The translations under genes and the position numbers were made by a program. A stretch of DNA of 64,000 nucleotides from Streptomyces sp. NA04227 (lineage in GTDB: Bacteria; Actinomycetota; Actinomycetes; Streptomycetales; Streptomycetaceae): NCBI RefSeq assembly GCF_013364195.1, contig NZ_CP054918.1, positions 2,345,001 to 2,409,000 of the forward strand, in the 5' to 3' direction. Below, piece by piece: positions 18,576-26,477 of the stretch (positions are counted from its first letter, which is position 1; every line of letters begins with the position of its first letter). Under the pieces are notes generated by a model that saw only the letters and a program-made list of their open reading frames with translations, made no database searches and was not told the origin of the DNA.

Positions 18576-19842
18576 ATGGCGAGCATCGTGGAACGCCCCA
18601 CGAAGAGCGGGGCATCACCTATCAGGTGAAGTGGCGAGAAGGCGGCGGGCGCACAGACCCGGGCCAAACCGAGAAGTTCGGCGACCGAGACAGCGCCGAA
18701 GCCTTCAAGAAACTCGTAGACGCTCACGATCAGCACTGGCCACCCGGGTGGGTCCGAGGACAGGGCTTCATGGAGCAGCCCGCCGTCCCCGGGGACATGC
18801 CTCTCACCGCGTGGGCCCACCGCACGTTGAGAACCTCACCGGCATCGATGAGCGCACCCGCGACGACTACCGCCGTGACGTCGACCTTCACCTCTCCCTG
18901 CTGGAGCACCAGGCGTTGACGCAGCAGACTGCTGTGCCCGCGACGATCTGCAACCTCACACAGGAGGACGTGAACGCTTGGGTGCGCGTCGAGGAGAAGG
19001 GCGAGCACAACCCCGATAAGGAGGGCGCGTGGCTGCGCCGTAAGGCCGACCCGAAGTCGATTCGGAACCGGCACGGCCTCTTGTACTGCATCGTGCAGGC
19101 CGCGGTGGAGTCCACGCCTCAACTCCGTACGCAGAACTGCTGCACGAAGACCCGGCTCCCGCGCGAGGACGATCACACTGACGAGGAGATGACGTTCCTC
19201 GAACGGGACGAGTACACCCGCATCGCCGCCGAGATCACCGATCCGGCTGCCCGGGACCTCGCCGACTGGCTCGCGGGCACGGGCATGCGCTGGGGCGAGG
19301 CCACCGCGCTGAAAGTCTCGGACGTGAACCTGACCGCAGAGGTGCCCACGGTGAGCGTTCAGCGGGCGTGGAAGCGCTCACCAAAGGGGCAGACGCCGAG
19401 CTTCTTCCTCGGCCCACCGAAGACCCGCAAGGCGCGCCGGACGCTCGCCCTGTCCCCGCTCCAAGTCGACATGCTGCGGCGGCTGGTGACGGGTCGACGG
19501 CCGGACGGCTTCGTGTTCCGTGCGGCCATAGGCGGCGAGTGGCGGCACGTCAACTTCTACAACCGGAAGTGGATACCCGCCGCGCAGGCCGCAGTTGCCA
19601 AGGGGTTGCCGAAGCGCCCGAGGATTCACGACTTGCGGCATACGCACGTGGCGTGGCTGATCGCCGCGAGGATCCCGCTGCCTGCGATCCAGGCCCGGTT
19701 GGGCCATGAGTCGATCCAGACGACCGTGGACCGGTACGGGCACCTGGTGCGCGGCCTCGATGCGGAGATTACTGCCGCGGTCGAGGCCGCGATGGCGGTG
19801 CCGGTGCAGCGTGTTGGGCTGCGGCCGGTGTCCTCGGCTTAG
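18576..19842 (+). pseudogene. Tyrosine-recombinase integrase, two frameshifts
   Basis: Reading ATG 18576 gives MASIVERPTKSG and then hits a stop. The protein continues as ITYQVKWREGG in the next frame from 18614, and switches again at about 18823 (WAHR to HVENLTGIDERT). Each junction is explained by one lost base. Past the second junction the catalytic domain is intact: arginine in GTGMRWGEATAL, HDLRHTH, LGHESIQTTVDRYGHL. Joined together, it matches actinobacterial phage/ICE integrases that enter tRNA genes. Its place just after tRNA-His suggests this was its target. Unless the two changes are sequencing errors, the element can no longer move by itself. Confidence 0.9.
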
Positions 19843-20002
19843 CCGTGCTGGGGCGGCTGGGGGCGCCGCCCCAGTTCTGCACCCACAGTTCGCCGACGAC
19901 GATGGCGTTGAGGTGTGCCCTCATCTCGGTGCGGGCTTGCTCGGACAGGTGGCCGTGGATGACCAGCCATGTGAAGCGGCCTTCGCTCTCTACGGGCATC
20001 AC
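19769..20002 (-). CDS. Possible small protein overlapping the integrase end
   Basis: A 77-residue minus-strand frame with consistently GC-rich third codon positions (MMPVESEGRFTWLVIHGH at the start, then a mixed alpha/beta-looking stretch up to ELWVQNWGG, and a proline/alanine tail). Its last 74 bases overlap the integrase on the other strand. The codons just upstream, in another frame, also look coding (RVEFEFVDSLP), so this may be the end of a frameshifted gene. No clear ribosome-binding site. I do not recognise a family. Confidence 0.3.
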   Translation of the reverse strand: MMPVESEGRFTWLVIHGHLSEQARTEMRAHLNAIVVGELWVQNWGGAPSRPSTAKPRTPAAAQHAAPAPPSRPRPRQ

Positions 20003-20034
20003 GGCAGGGAGTCCACGAACTCGAACTCAACTCT

Positions 20035-20238
20035 GTGACCGGCTGGACCGAAGACCCGTCGATGGACGCCCCGGACGGGCATCGCTCGGAGCGCCCGGCG
20101 CCGGACGACTGCCCGAACTGCCCCTGCCACACCGCCCGTGTCTGCGCGCAGCGCGCGTGGGCCGAGGCGCACCGGCCGACCTACCCGGACGGCACCCCGT
20201 ACACGAAACCGTGCCCGTGCGAGACCGACACGGCCTGA
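20035..20238 (+). CDS. Small cysteine-rich protein of the island
   Basis: A 67-residue protein with CPNCPCHTARVC and a C-terminal CPC, a pattern that could bind a metal or iron-sulfur centre. Similar very short Cys-rich proteins occur near Streptomyces integrases (recalled); their role is unknown. The start is uncertain: GTG 20035 or ATG 20059, neither with a good ribosome-binding site. Codon use is typical for a real gene. Confidence 0.5.
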   Translation: MTGWTEDPSMDAPDGHRSERPAPDDCPNCPCHTARVCAQRAWAEAHRPTYPDGTPYTKPCPCETDTA

Positions 20239-20319
20239 CCACAGACCCCGGGGCGGCCCGCGCCTGCCAGCTACCGGCCGCCCCGGATCTCTATCCCGCA
20301 CACACGAGACAGGAGCCCC

Positions 20320-20562
20320 ATCGCGGCACTCCGCAAGAGCATCCGAATCGCCGAACTGCGCGACCGCCTCACCCCCGAACAGGAAGAGCGAAACCGAGTC
20401 GACTACGACCCCGAGCGCGGCGGCTGGTACCGGCCCGCCAAAGAAGACCAGGAAGTGACAACGCGCGCCAACGTAGACCAACGAGCGCCACCGTGCGCTC
20501 GTGAAAGGCATCGAAGCCTGCTCCCACTGCCGCCCGACAGCGCCCTCCGCCTGCTCGACTGA
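20320..20562 (+). pseudogene. Decayed small genes of the integrative element
   Basis: An AGGAG sits in the right place before ATCGCGGCACTC, where an ATG would be expected; the codons that follow (LRKSIRIAELRDRLTPEQ to YDPERGGWYRPA) look coding, but the start is ATC. The downstream segment RALVKGIEACSHCRPD, in a different frame and ending at 20562, resembles the C-terminus of DUF6233-type proteins of Streptomyces elements (recalled). The two parts fit together if one base were removed near 20490. The rest of 20239-20791 shows no gene. Together with the integrase, this indicates general decay of the element. Confidence 0.45.
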
Positions 20563-20709
20563 ACCGGCGGTCACGGCGGCCAGAGGGGACTGCCCAGTCG
20601 GGGCCGCTCTACCGTCTCGTCTCAAAATCTGAACAGATAGCGCAAATTAGGGTGCCTGCACCTCAAATACACCTCAAGGACATTGCGGTCCCCAACGTCA
20701 CCCTGTCAA

Positions 20710-20759
20710 GGTCTAGAGGTGTAGACCAAAGGTGCCCCTCGACTGACCTAGGGGGGCAC
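20710..20759. promoter_or_regulatory. Two nested inverted repeats before the secreted-protein gene
   Basis: GGTCTA-GAGGTG-TAGACC (20710-20727) is followed by GTGCCCC with GGGGCAC (20732-20759). They lie 33-82 bases upstream of the start of the secreted cationic protein. The first could be an operator and the second a hairpin in the leader; both are inferences. Confidence 0.4.
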
Positions 20760-20791
20760 AACTACCTGGCTTCTTCGCTTGGGGGAACATC

Positions 20792-21526
20792 TTGAACTAC
20801 TCGCACAGATCTCGTCGCCTTCGACGTGTTTCCGTCACCATTGCGGCGGTTACCGCAATGTCTCTCTTCTCGGTCAGTGTCGCTGAAGCTCAATCAAGTA
20901 TGGGCGCCGAAGGCTCTCCAGGCGTCAGTGCCGACGCAGTGGAATTTGAAGTTCCTGCGGAAGACGCGGCGGCATTGGAAGTAACCGCAGAAGAAGAGAA
21001 GGCTGCCGAGAAAGTAGCTAGTGCAATATCTAGCCTGCCGGTGAGTGAATCCAACCTTCTCACGTTTATGGAACTGGCGGCCGAACATCCGATACCGGCC
21101 GATCAGATCGAAAGACGCCTCGCGAAGGTACCCGAAAGCGCTACGGCGGAACAAGTAGCGAAAGCTCTCTATCCGGACAATGAGTCCGCGCAGAATTCCC
21201 TAAAGCCCATATTGGAATCGACGAGCGCGTCCCCTAAGAGTGGCGCAGCAAGCATTGCTGGCTTCGACTGGGGCGACACCTGGAAGTGGATCAAGTTCGG
21301 CGCCAAGTGCGGCGGGGCCATCGGCACGCTGGTGCTATCCCTGGTTCCCGCAGGGGCTACGGTCAAGGTGACTCGCGCAATCGCACTGATCAAGAAGTAT
21401 GGAACCAAGAAGGCTGTCAATATCCTTTGGCGCTTCGCCAAGGGTAAGGGTCTTGATTCCAAGCAGCGGGCATTTGCGAAGGTTCTGATCGGCATCACCT
21501 CTATTTCCATCGCTTGCACACCGTAA
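20792..21526 (+). CDS. Secreted protein: acidic pro-region and cationic two-Cys tail
   Basis: 244 residues. Residues 1-34 form a signal peptide (basic SRRLRRVS, hydrophobic core, AEA/QSS cleavage region). About residues 35-155 are rich in Glu/Asp (net charge near -13 by my count). The last ~87 residues change character: FDWGDTWKWIKFGAKCGG, a glycine/valine hydrophobic stretch, then lysine/arginine-rich helices, net near +12. It has two cysteines only, at the start and end of this tail (KCGG and ACTP), fit for one disulfide. GC content is lower than in neighbouring genes. The TTG start has GGGGG upstream. I recognise no family. The plan resembles a pro-form of a secreted cationic peptide; this is inference. 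Confidence 0.7.
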   Translation: MNYSHRSRRLRRVSVTIAAVTAMSLFSVSVAEAQSSMGAEGSPGVSADAVEFEVPAEDAAALEVTAEEEKAAEKVASAISSLPVSESNLLTFMELAAEHPIPADQIERRLAKVPESATAEQVAKALYPDNESAQNSLKPILESTSASPKSGAASIAGFDWGDTWKWIKFGAKCGGAIGTLVLSLVPAGATVKVTRAIALIKKYGTKKAVNILWRFAKGKGLDSKQRAFAKVLIGITSISIACTP

Positions 21527-21535
21527 AGGAGTCAC

Positions 21536-21955
21536 GTGAAGATGCCACCAATAGGCGAACTCCTTGCCGTCATTGCCATAGTTGTGAACGTGGGGCTGAT
21601 GTTCGCGGCATGGGCCGGGGCGAACAGGCGCGCTGTTGCTCACTCGCGCAAGCAAGCCCCGCCACTGCACGCAGAGGATCACCCCAGCCGGGCCAGCTTC
21701 TGGATGTTTGGGATCGCTGCGACCGCCACAGCAATTTCAGCCGCCGCGCAAGCGCAGTCCTGGGATTTGACCTTCCCCAACATCGCGCAACTGGCGTTCT
21801 TCGGAGCGACCGTTGCTGGTATGGCAGGGCATTCGCTGCTCCTCCTCCTGACTGGCGGCCGCCCAGAGCGCGACGCTCCGGGCTGGGTCAAGGGTGCAGC
21901 TTGGACGGTTGCAGCCCTCGGCGGTGCCGCCGCCACCGGCTGGGTAACCGCCTGA
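21536..21955 (+). CDS. Small membrane protein paired with the secreted protein
   Basis: 139 residues with about four hydrophobic segments (near residues 8-28, 52-70, 80-102 and 117-137) and a short polar loop RKQAPPLHAEDHPSR. The GTG start has AAAGGAG at ideal spacing and lies 9 bases after the preceding gene, so the two are almost surely one operon. No family recognised. A role in protecting from, or handling, the secreted partner is possible but not shown. Confidence 0.65.
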   Translation: MKMPPIGELLAVIAIVVNVGLMFAAWAGANRRAVAHSRKQAPPLHAEDHPSRASFWMFGIAATATAISAAAQAQSWDLTFPNIAQLAFFGATVAGMAGHSLLLLLTGGRPERDAPGWVKGAAWTVAALGGAAATGWVTA

Positions 21956-22101
21956 TACGAACCGCGTCTTACCCGATGCCATCCTGAACGAAGGCGGAAT
22001 CTCTTGTAGTTGCATTCAGCAAGGCGGTGCGCCATCCTGGTGCCGCTTCCGGCGTGCCCGGAAACAGAACCTCGCAGCAGCCCCCGGCCGTACAGCTTCA
22101 G

Positions 22102-23434
22102 TTCAAGAGGTCGTTGCAACACCCGTCCGTAGGGAGTTGCAGTGGACTTCGATGTCAGGGAGGACCGTCGGCCGCAGGGGCCCAGGAAGCTCCTGAAAGA
22201 GCGTGAGCTCTACCTTTCCCTTGTGGATCAAGGAATGGGCAACGCGCAGGCCTGCCGGATCGTGGGGGTCCACGATCGGACTGGCAGGGAGTGGCGGTAC
22301 GGACGGCCGAAGGGCCGGGTGAAGAGACCGCGGCCGAAGGCGAAAGATGCGCCCTCGGTCGCGGTCCGTGCCGTCAGGACCGCGAAGACGCGGCTGATCG
22401 AGGTCCGCGGGGACTCCCGGTATCTCGGTGAGGACGAGCGGATACACATCGCCGACCGGCTGCGGGAGAAGGCCACTGTCCGTGCCATCGCGGCCGAGCT
22501 GGGCCGCAGCCCCTCGACCATCAGCCGGGAGATCCGCCGCAATCGGCACCCCGTGAACGGCCAGTACCGGCCACACGCCGCGCACGCCCGGGCACGGGCC
22601 AGGCGGCCCCGCCCCAAGGGCGGGAAGATCGCTGCGTGTCTGCTGCTGCGTGACACCATCCAGTCGTGGCTGGGGCTGAAGTGGAGTCCCGAGCAGATCA
22701 GCCGGAGCCTGCGCCTGCACTTCCCCGACCAGCCGGAGATGCACGTGTCGCACGAGACGATCTACCAGGCGCTCTACGTCCAGGGCCGGGGCGAGCTGCG
22801 CCGTGAGCTCACGAAGGCACTGCGCACCGGCCGAACCCTGCGCAAGCCTCAACGCCGTCCCGACCAGCGGATTCCGCGCTTTCCGGCGCCGATGGTGATG
22901 ATCAGCGACAGGCCGGCTGAGGTCGAGGACCGGGCCGTTCCCGGCCACTGGGAGGGAGACTTGATCATCGGCAAGGACAACGGCTCCGCGATCGGCACGC
23001 TGGTCGAGCGGACCACCCGCTACGTGATGCTGGTCCACTTGCCCGGCAACCGCGACACCCTCACCGTCCGCGACGCGCTGATCGACACGGTCAGCACGCT
23101 CCCGGCCCACCTGCGGCGGTCGCTGACCTGGGACCAGGGCTCGGAGATGGGCCTGCACCACCAGTTCTCCATGGCCACGGGCATGCCGGTCTACTTCTGC
23201 GAGCCCTCCAGCCCCTGGCAGCGCGGATCGAACGAGAACACGAACGGGCTGCTGCGGCAGTACTTCCCGAAGGGCACCGACCTGTCCCGGCACAGCCGTG
23301 AGCGCCTGGACGCCGTCGCCACCGAACTCAACGGCCGTCCACGCAAAACGCTCGGCTGGGAAACCCCAGCCGAGCGCCTCGCTAAGCTCCACACAACAGC
23401 CGCATGACCAGCGGTGTTGCCACGACACCTTGAA
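22102..23434 (+). mobile_element. IS30-family insertion sequence, complete
   Basis: A 1.33 kb element bounded by imperfect 22-base inverted repeats: TTCAAGAGGTCGTTGCAACACC at 22102-22123 and, inverted, TTCAAGGTGTCGTGGCAACACC at 23413-23434 (19 of 22 identical). It holds one intact transposase gene. I do not see a clear 2-3 base target duplication at the edges. It sits inside the decayed island. Confidence 0.88.
22142..23407 (+). CDS. IS30-family transposase
   Basis: 421 residues. The N-terminal part has helix-turn-helix segments, including ERIHIADRLREKATVRAIA and LGRSPSTISREIRRN, which is the IS30 signature for binding the element ends. The catalytic core has the DDE triad: Asp in GHWEGDLIIG, Asp in LTWDQGSEM, Glu in PWQRGSNENTNG. 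No frameshift or internal stop, so it is potentially active. The start is a GTG at 22142. Confidence 0.93.
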   Translation: MDFDVREDRRPQGPRKLLKERELYLSLVDQGMGNAQACRIVGVHDRTGREWRYGRPKGRVKRPRPKAKDAPSVAVRAVRTAKTRLIEVRGDSRYLGEDERIHIADRLREKATVRAIAAELGRSPSTISREIRRNRHPVNGQYRPHAAHARARARRPRPKGGKIAACLLLRDTIQSWLGLKWSPEQISRSLRLHFPDQPEMHVSHETIYQALYVQGRGELRRELTKALRTGRTLRKPQRRPDQRIPRFPAPMVMISDRPAEVEDRAVPGHWEGDLIIGKDNGSAIGTLVERTTRYVMLVHLPGNRDTLTVRDALIDTVSTLPAHLRRSLTWDQGSEMGLHHQFSMATGMPVYFCEPSSPWQRGSNENTNGLLRQYFPKGTDLSRHSRERLDAVATELNGRPRKTLGWETPAERLAKLHTTAA

Positions 23435-23475
23435 TTCGCCACAGGTCGGGGGCTGTTCGCATTCCACCCACAGAC

Positions 23476-23540
23476 TTCCGCGCGGGGTCAACCCATGGAC
23501 CGCTCACAGGGGTTGCTGCTGGCGCTCGCCCCGCGCGGAA
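23476..23540. repeat. Spaced 12-base inverted repeat
   Basis: TTCCGCGCGGGG at 23476-23487 is perfectly complementary to 23529-23540, with 41 bases between. It lies between the IS30 element and the lipoprotein gene; no coding sequence is evident in 23435-23667. It may be an old element end or a structured leader. Confidence 0.5.
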
Positions 23541-23667
23541 CACATCACCCAGCCAGCCCAGCATCCGCGGCACTCAAGGGCGGCGTGTCACAGCGTGGAC
23601 ACACCATCAACACGTAGTACACACAGGGCGCATGATGAGCCCTCACCACACACCCCTGGGCGGTTCT

Positions 23668-24285
23668 ATGCGCATTCATACCATCGGTGGCGCCGTCGCT
23701 GTCAGCCTCGTCAGCATCCTGGGCTTGGCCGCCTGCGGAGACTCCGGCACCGACGAGAGCCCACCGACGAGCAACCCAACTGACACCAGCACGGGCAAGG
23801 ACGACGCCAAGAAGGCCGACCTGCCCAACATGGTTGGCAAGGGCCTCCAGAACGCGCAGGACGCAGCGCAGAAAGCGGGCTTCTACAACCTCACCTCGCA
23901 TGACGCCCTCGGGCGCGCACGCACGCAGGCATTCGACCGCAACTGGAAGGTCTGCTCCCAGACCCCCACACCTGGCAGCCATTCCACAGACACAAAAGTC
24001 GACTTTGGCGCCGTGAAGGTCGGCGAGGACTGTCCCGCAAGCGACCAGGGCGAGCCAACGAAAGCGGGCGACACCATGCCCGACCTGAAGAACAAGGGCG
24101 TCAAGGCCGCGCGGCAGGCACTCGACAGCGGCACCACCATCACCGTCAAGGACGCCTCCGGCCAGGACCGGATCATTGCCTTGGAATCCAATTGGAAGGT
24201 GTGCTCCCAGGAGCCCGCCGCCGGAACGAAGCTCGACGGCCAGCCGGTCACACTCAACGCGGTCAAGACCGACGAATCCTGCTGA
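23668..24285 (+). CDS. Lipoprotein with two PASTA-like domains
   Basis: 205 residues with a lipoprotein signal (hydrophobic core, lipobox LAAC with the acylated Cys near residue 23). After a Ser/Thr/Asp-rich linker come two similar repeats, each starting with a PN/PDL-type motif and ending in NWKVCSQ-P-G-(polar)-VTL or a close variant. This is the PASTA-like plan, seen in cell-wall-sensing proteins. The cysteines of each repeat can pair. It is attached to the outer face of the membrane. Start: MRIHTIGG at 23668 fits the signal peptide; an in-frame ATG at 23632 would add 12 residues before it. A terminator follows at 24301. Confidence 0.8.
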   Translation: MRIHTIGGAVAVSLVSILGLAACGDSGTDESPPTSNPTDTSTGKDDAKKADLPNMVGKGLQNAQDAAQKAGFYNLTSHDALGRARTQAFDRNWKVCSQTPTPGSHSTDTKVDFGAVKVGEDCPASDQGEPTKAGDTMPDLKNKGVKAARQALDSGTTITVKDASGQDRIIALESNWKVCSQEPAAGTKLDGQPVTLNAVKTDESC

Positions 24286-24300
24286 CCCCTTCAACTCCGG

Positions 24301-24332
24301 GCCCGGCCGAGCATCCCCCACCTCGGCCGGGC
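24301..24332. terminator. Hairpin after the PASTA lipoprotein gene
   Basis: A perfect 11-base-pair stem GCCCGGCCGAG / CTCGGCCGGGC with a 10-base loop, 15 bases after the stop codon. Confidence 0.75.
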
Positions 24333-24355
24333 CGTTGCGCGCCCGGAGGTGACCT

Positions 24356-24430
24356 GTGCCCGCAAAGAAGCCTCGTCCGGTCACCGACGAGACCCGCGCC
24401 GACATCCAGCGCCTGCATGCTGAAGGGCTC
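24356..24430 (+). pseudogene. Truncated helix-turn-helix protein fragment
   Basis: A GTG start with an excellent ribosome-binding site (GGAGGTGA) gives PAKKPRPVTDETRADIQRLH and AEGL, the first helix of the small HTH proteins common in Streptomyces. At about 24430 the family pattern stops abruptly and is replaced by unrelated sequence. The frame happens to run on into the secreted-protein gene at 24608, but the join makes no sense as one protein. A deletion has probably removed the rest. Bases 24431-24607 hold no gene. Confidence 0.6.
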
Positions 24431-24607
24431 GTGCTGCGGCCGGAGTCGATGGTCATGAGAACGGACAGCACCGTCGCGCCCGGCACGTGTTCTCGATCAG
24501 TTGGCCGCCATCCGATCGCTGTGACGGCGGAGGCCCCTGAGCTGCACGGGGGACCGAGAGCGGTGTGGTGCAACGGCGCGGCACCGTGGGCCGCCTTATG
24601 TGAACCC

Positions 24608-25624
24608 ATGAGCCTCTTCTCGCCCTTCCCCCGCCGACTCGCCACCGCACTCAGCGTGCTGACCGTCGCACTGACATCCCTGCTCACGGCCGCCACCGCA
24701 CAGCAGCCCGTCGACCCGATCCTGGCTCAGCGACCGTTCCCGCCGACGGATGTCTCGCTGTTCACACCAGCGGTGTATCCGGCCTCCGGCCCGATGACTC
24801 CCGCCACAGGACCCGCTCCCAGCGAGCGCCAGCTCGCGCAGCGGCTCGCATCCACACTGGGGCAGCGCTGCCCGCCGCGCGCCGCCGAGGGCGTCCGGCT
24901 CTTCCTCGTCGACCCCGGACTGCGGCGCACCGTCCCCGACCCGGTGCTGCGGGCATCTGCCGCCTCTCTGCTGTGCACCTTCGGAGAGCCGGGTATTGCG
25001 GCGCTACGCAGCGGCACCGTCTTCACCCGCGCCCAGTTCGCCAACCTGCCGTCAGCATCCATTGCTCAGGTCGGACCGCCCGGGCCCGGTGAGACGCTGC
25101 CGAACATCCTCTTCAACCAGCGCTACCGCTTCGAGGACTTCCGGCAGCTTGGATCGACCATGTTCCACGAGACGCTGCACCAGGACCCGAGCCCAGGGAA
25201 CAAGGAAGAGCTGACCGCTGCTGCTCTGGACTCGCTCGTCCAGGCCCAGGTCTACCTGACCGATCCCGCGCTCGCGACCTCCGGAACCGAGCTGACCCGC
25301 CGTCTCAACACCAAGCTCATGGCACGCATCAACAGCGGCCCCGGTCCCCGGTTGGGACTGTTCACCGCCAACGGCCCGAACGTCTACCCCGGCGGCACAC
25401 CACTCCCCTCCTTCGCCGCCGCGTTCCCATCCGGTGGTCCAGACACACCAGGCAACCCCACCCTTCGCAACACCCTTCGTCTCATCGCCAACCCCGGCAC
25501 GACTCCGCCGCCGAACACAAACTTCGACGACACCACCCTCGCCTTCATCGACACCAACCAGGGCCTCCAGCCCCTTCAGGTACTGCGAACGGCCCGGACG
25601 CTGCGACTCGACATCCCTGACTGA
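24608..25624 (+). CDS. Secreted protein with HETLH zinc-peptidase-like motif
   Basis: 338 residues with a signal peptide (SPFPRRLATALSVLTVALTS, cleaved near TAQQP). The mature part is proline- and glycine-rich. Near the middle, STMFHETLHQD carries HExxH, and glutamates (KEE) follow 12-13 residues after the motif; this arrangement is typical of minimal zinc metallopeptidases. Two cysteines flank the region before it. I recognise no named family, so enzyme function is inferred from the motif only. The ATG at 24608 starts a clean signal peptide but has no obvious ribosome-binding site. Confidence 0.65.
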   Translation: MSLFSPFPRRLATALSVLTVALTSLLTAATAQQPVDPILAQRPFPPTDVSLFTPAVYPASGPMTPATGPAPSERQLAQRLASTLGQRCPPRAAEGVRLFLVDPGLRRTVPDPVLRASAASLLCTFGEPGIAALRSGTVFTRAQFANLPSASIAQVGPPGPGETLPNILFNQRYRFEDFRQLGSTMFHETLHQDPSPGNKEELTAAALDSLVQAQVYLTDPALATSGTELTRRLNTKLMARINSGPGPRLGLFTANGPNVYPGGTPLPSFAAAFPSGGPDTPGNPTLRNTLRLIANPGTTPPPNTNFDDTTLAFIDTNQGLQPLQVLRTARTLRLDIPD

Positions 25625-25678
25625 GTAGAGCCGGGCCCGGATCTCGTCCCACCTTCCCCCCGGTGGACAACGCCACAG

Positions 25679-25704
25679 CCCCCACCGCCTACGGGCGGTG
25701 GGGG
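25679..25704. terminator. Perfect bidirectional terminator
   Basis: An 11-base-pair perfect stem (CCCCCACCGCC / GGCGGTGGGGG) around a TACG tetraloop, placed between the convergent secreted-protein gene and the HAD gene. Confidence 0.9.
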
Positions 25705-25710
25705 CATTCG

Positions 25711-26388
25711 TCACGTCTGAAGCCGTACAACAGCACCGACTACCCGCTCCGTATCGGTGAGCCCTTCCAGTACCACTCGGGCGCCTGCGGCACGCAGCTC
25801 ATCCGCAGTTGTGCGGCCCGTGGCCACAGCGACGACTCGAATCCCTGCCCCTCGACCCCCGGTAACGTCCGCAGGAGTATCCCCAAGGAACACGGCATCC
25901 TCGGCCCCAACTCGGGCGCGGGCCAACGCAGTCCGCAGCAACTCGGGCCGCCCTTCCCCGTCCTCAGCGAATGCGCCGATCGTGAGGTCGAGGTACGCAT
26001 CGAGACCGAATACATCGAGCTTGACCTCCGCAGCACTCCGGACGTTCCCAGTCACGACGCTCTGCGGCACCCCGAGGTCAGCCAGGGCGGCGAGCACTGC
26101 CGCTGCCCCCGGCAGCGCATGCCCACGCTCCCGCAGCTCGGGCGCCCGCCGCACGTGTACATCCCCAAGCGCCGCGGCGAACCGGTCGAACAGCTCAGGG
26201 CTGTACTCCACGCCGTGAAGCCACGCCGTCTCCCGCAGGATCACCCGCTCCGTCGACCCCGTGACCGCTGCCTGCTCCCGCATCGGCAGACCGGTTACTG
26301 CCTCGAACGCCTCGGCCCATAGCTCCCGGCCGAGGCCCCGCGTCGCCATGAGCGTGTGGTCGATGTCCCACAGCACCAGCCGCAACAC
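25711..26388 (-). CDS. HAD-superfamily phosphatase
   Basis: A 225-residue HAD hydrolase of the phosphoglycolate-phosphatase/beta-phosphoglucomutase type. Motif I is LWDIDHTLM (nucleophile and acid Asp), followed by a helical cap domain. Motif II is VVTGN, and motif IV is VFLGDTPADVTGGRGAG. The substrate is not predictable. The GTG at 26388 has GAGGGGAG upstream and places motif I at the very N-terminus, as usual. It is divergent from the XRE regulator at 26478 with an 89-base gap that contains AGCGT-gcaccat-ACGCT. Confidence 0.85.
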   Translation of the reverse strand: MLRLVLWDIDHTLMATRGLGRELWAEAFEAVTGLPMREQAAVTGSTERVILRETAWLHGVEYSPELFDRFAAALGDVHVRRAPELRERGHALPGAAAVLAALADLGVPQSVVTGNVRSAAEVKLDVFGLDAYLDLTIGAFAEDGEGRPELLRTALARARVGAEDAVFLGDTPADVTGGRGAGIRVVAVATGRTTADELRAAGARVVLEGLTDTERVVGAVVRLQT

Positions 26389-26477
26389 AACGGCTCCCCT
26401 CGTCAGATCAACCGGCCTTGCCCCCTGTGCGTAGCGTGCACCATACGCTGAGTACAAACTCACGGCGGAGGTAGGAC

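Noticed and set aside
24356..25624. A single 422-residue fusion of an HTH segment with the secreted protein
   Set aside because: The signal peptide at 24608 would be internal and useless; the linker region is not conserved-looking. Treated as a truncated gene followed by a separate gene.
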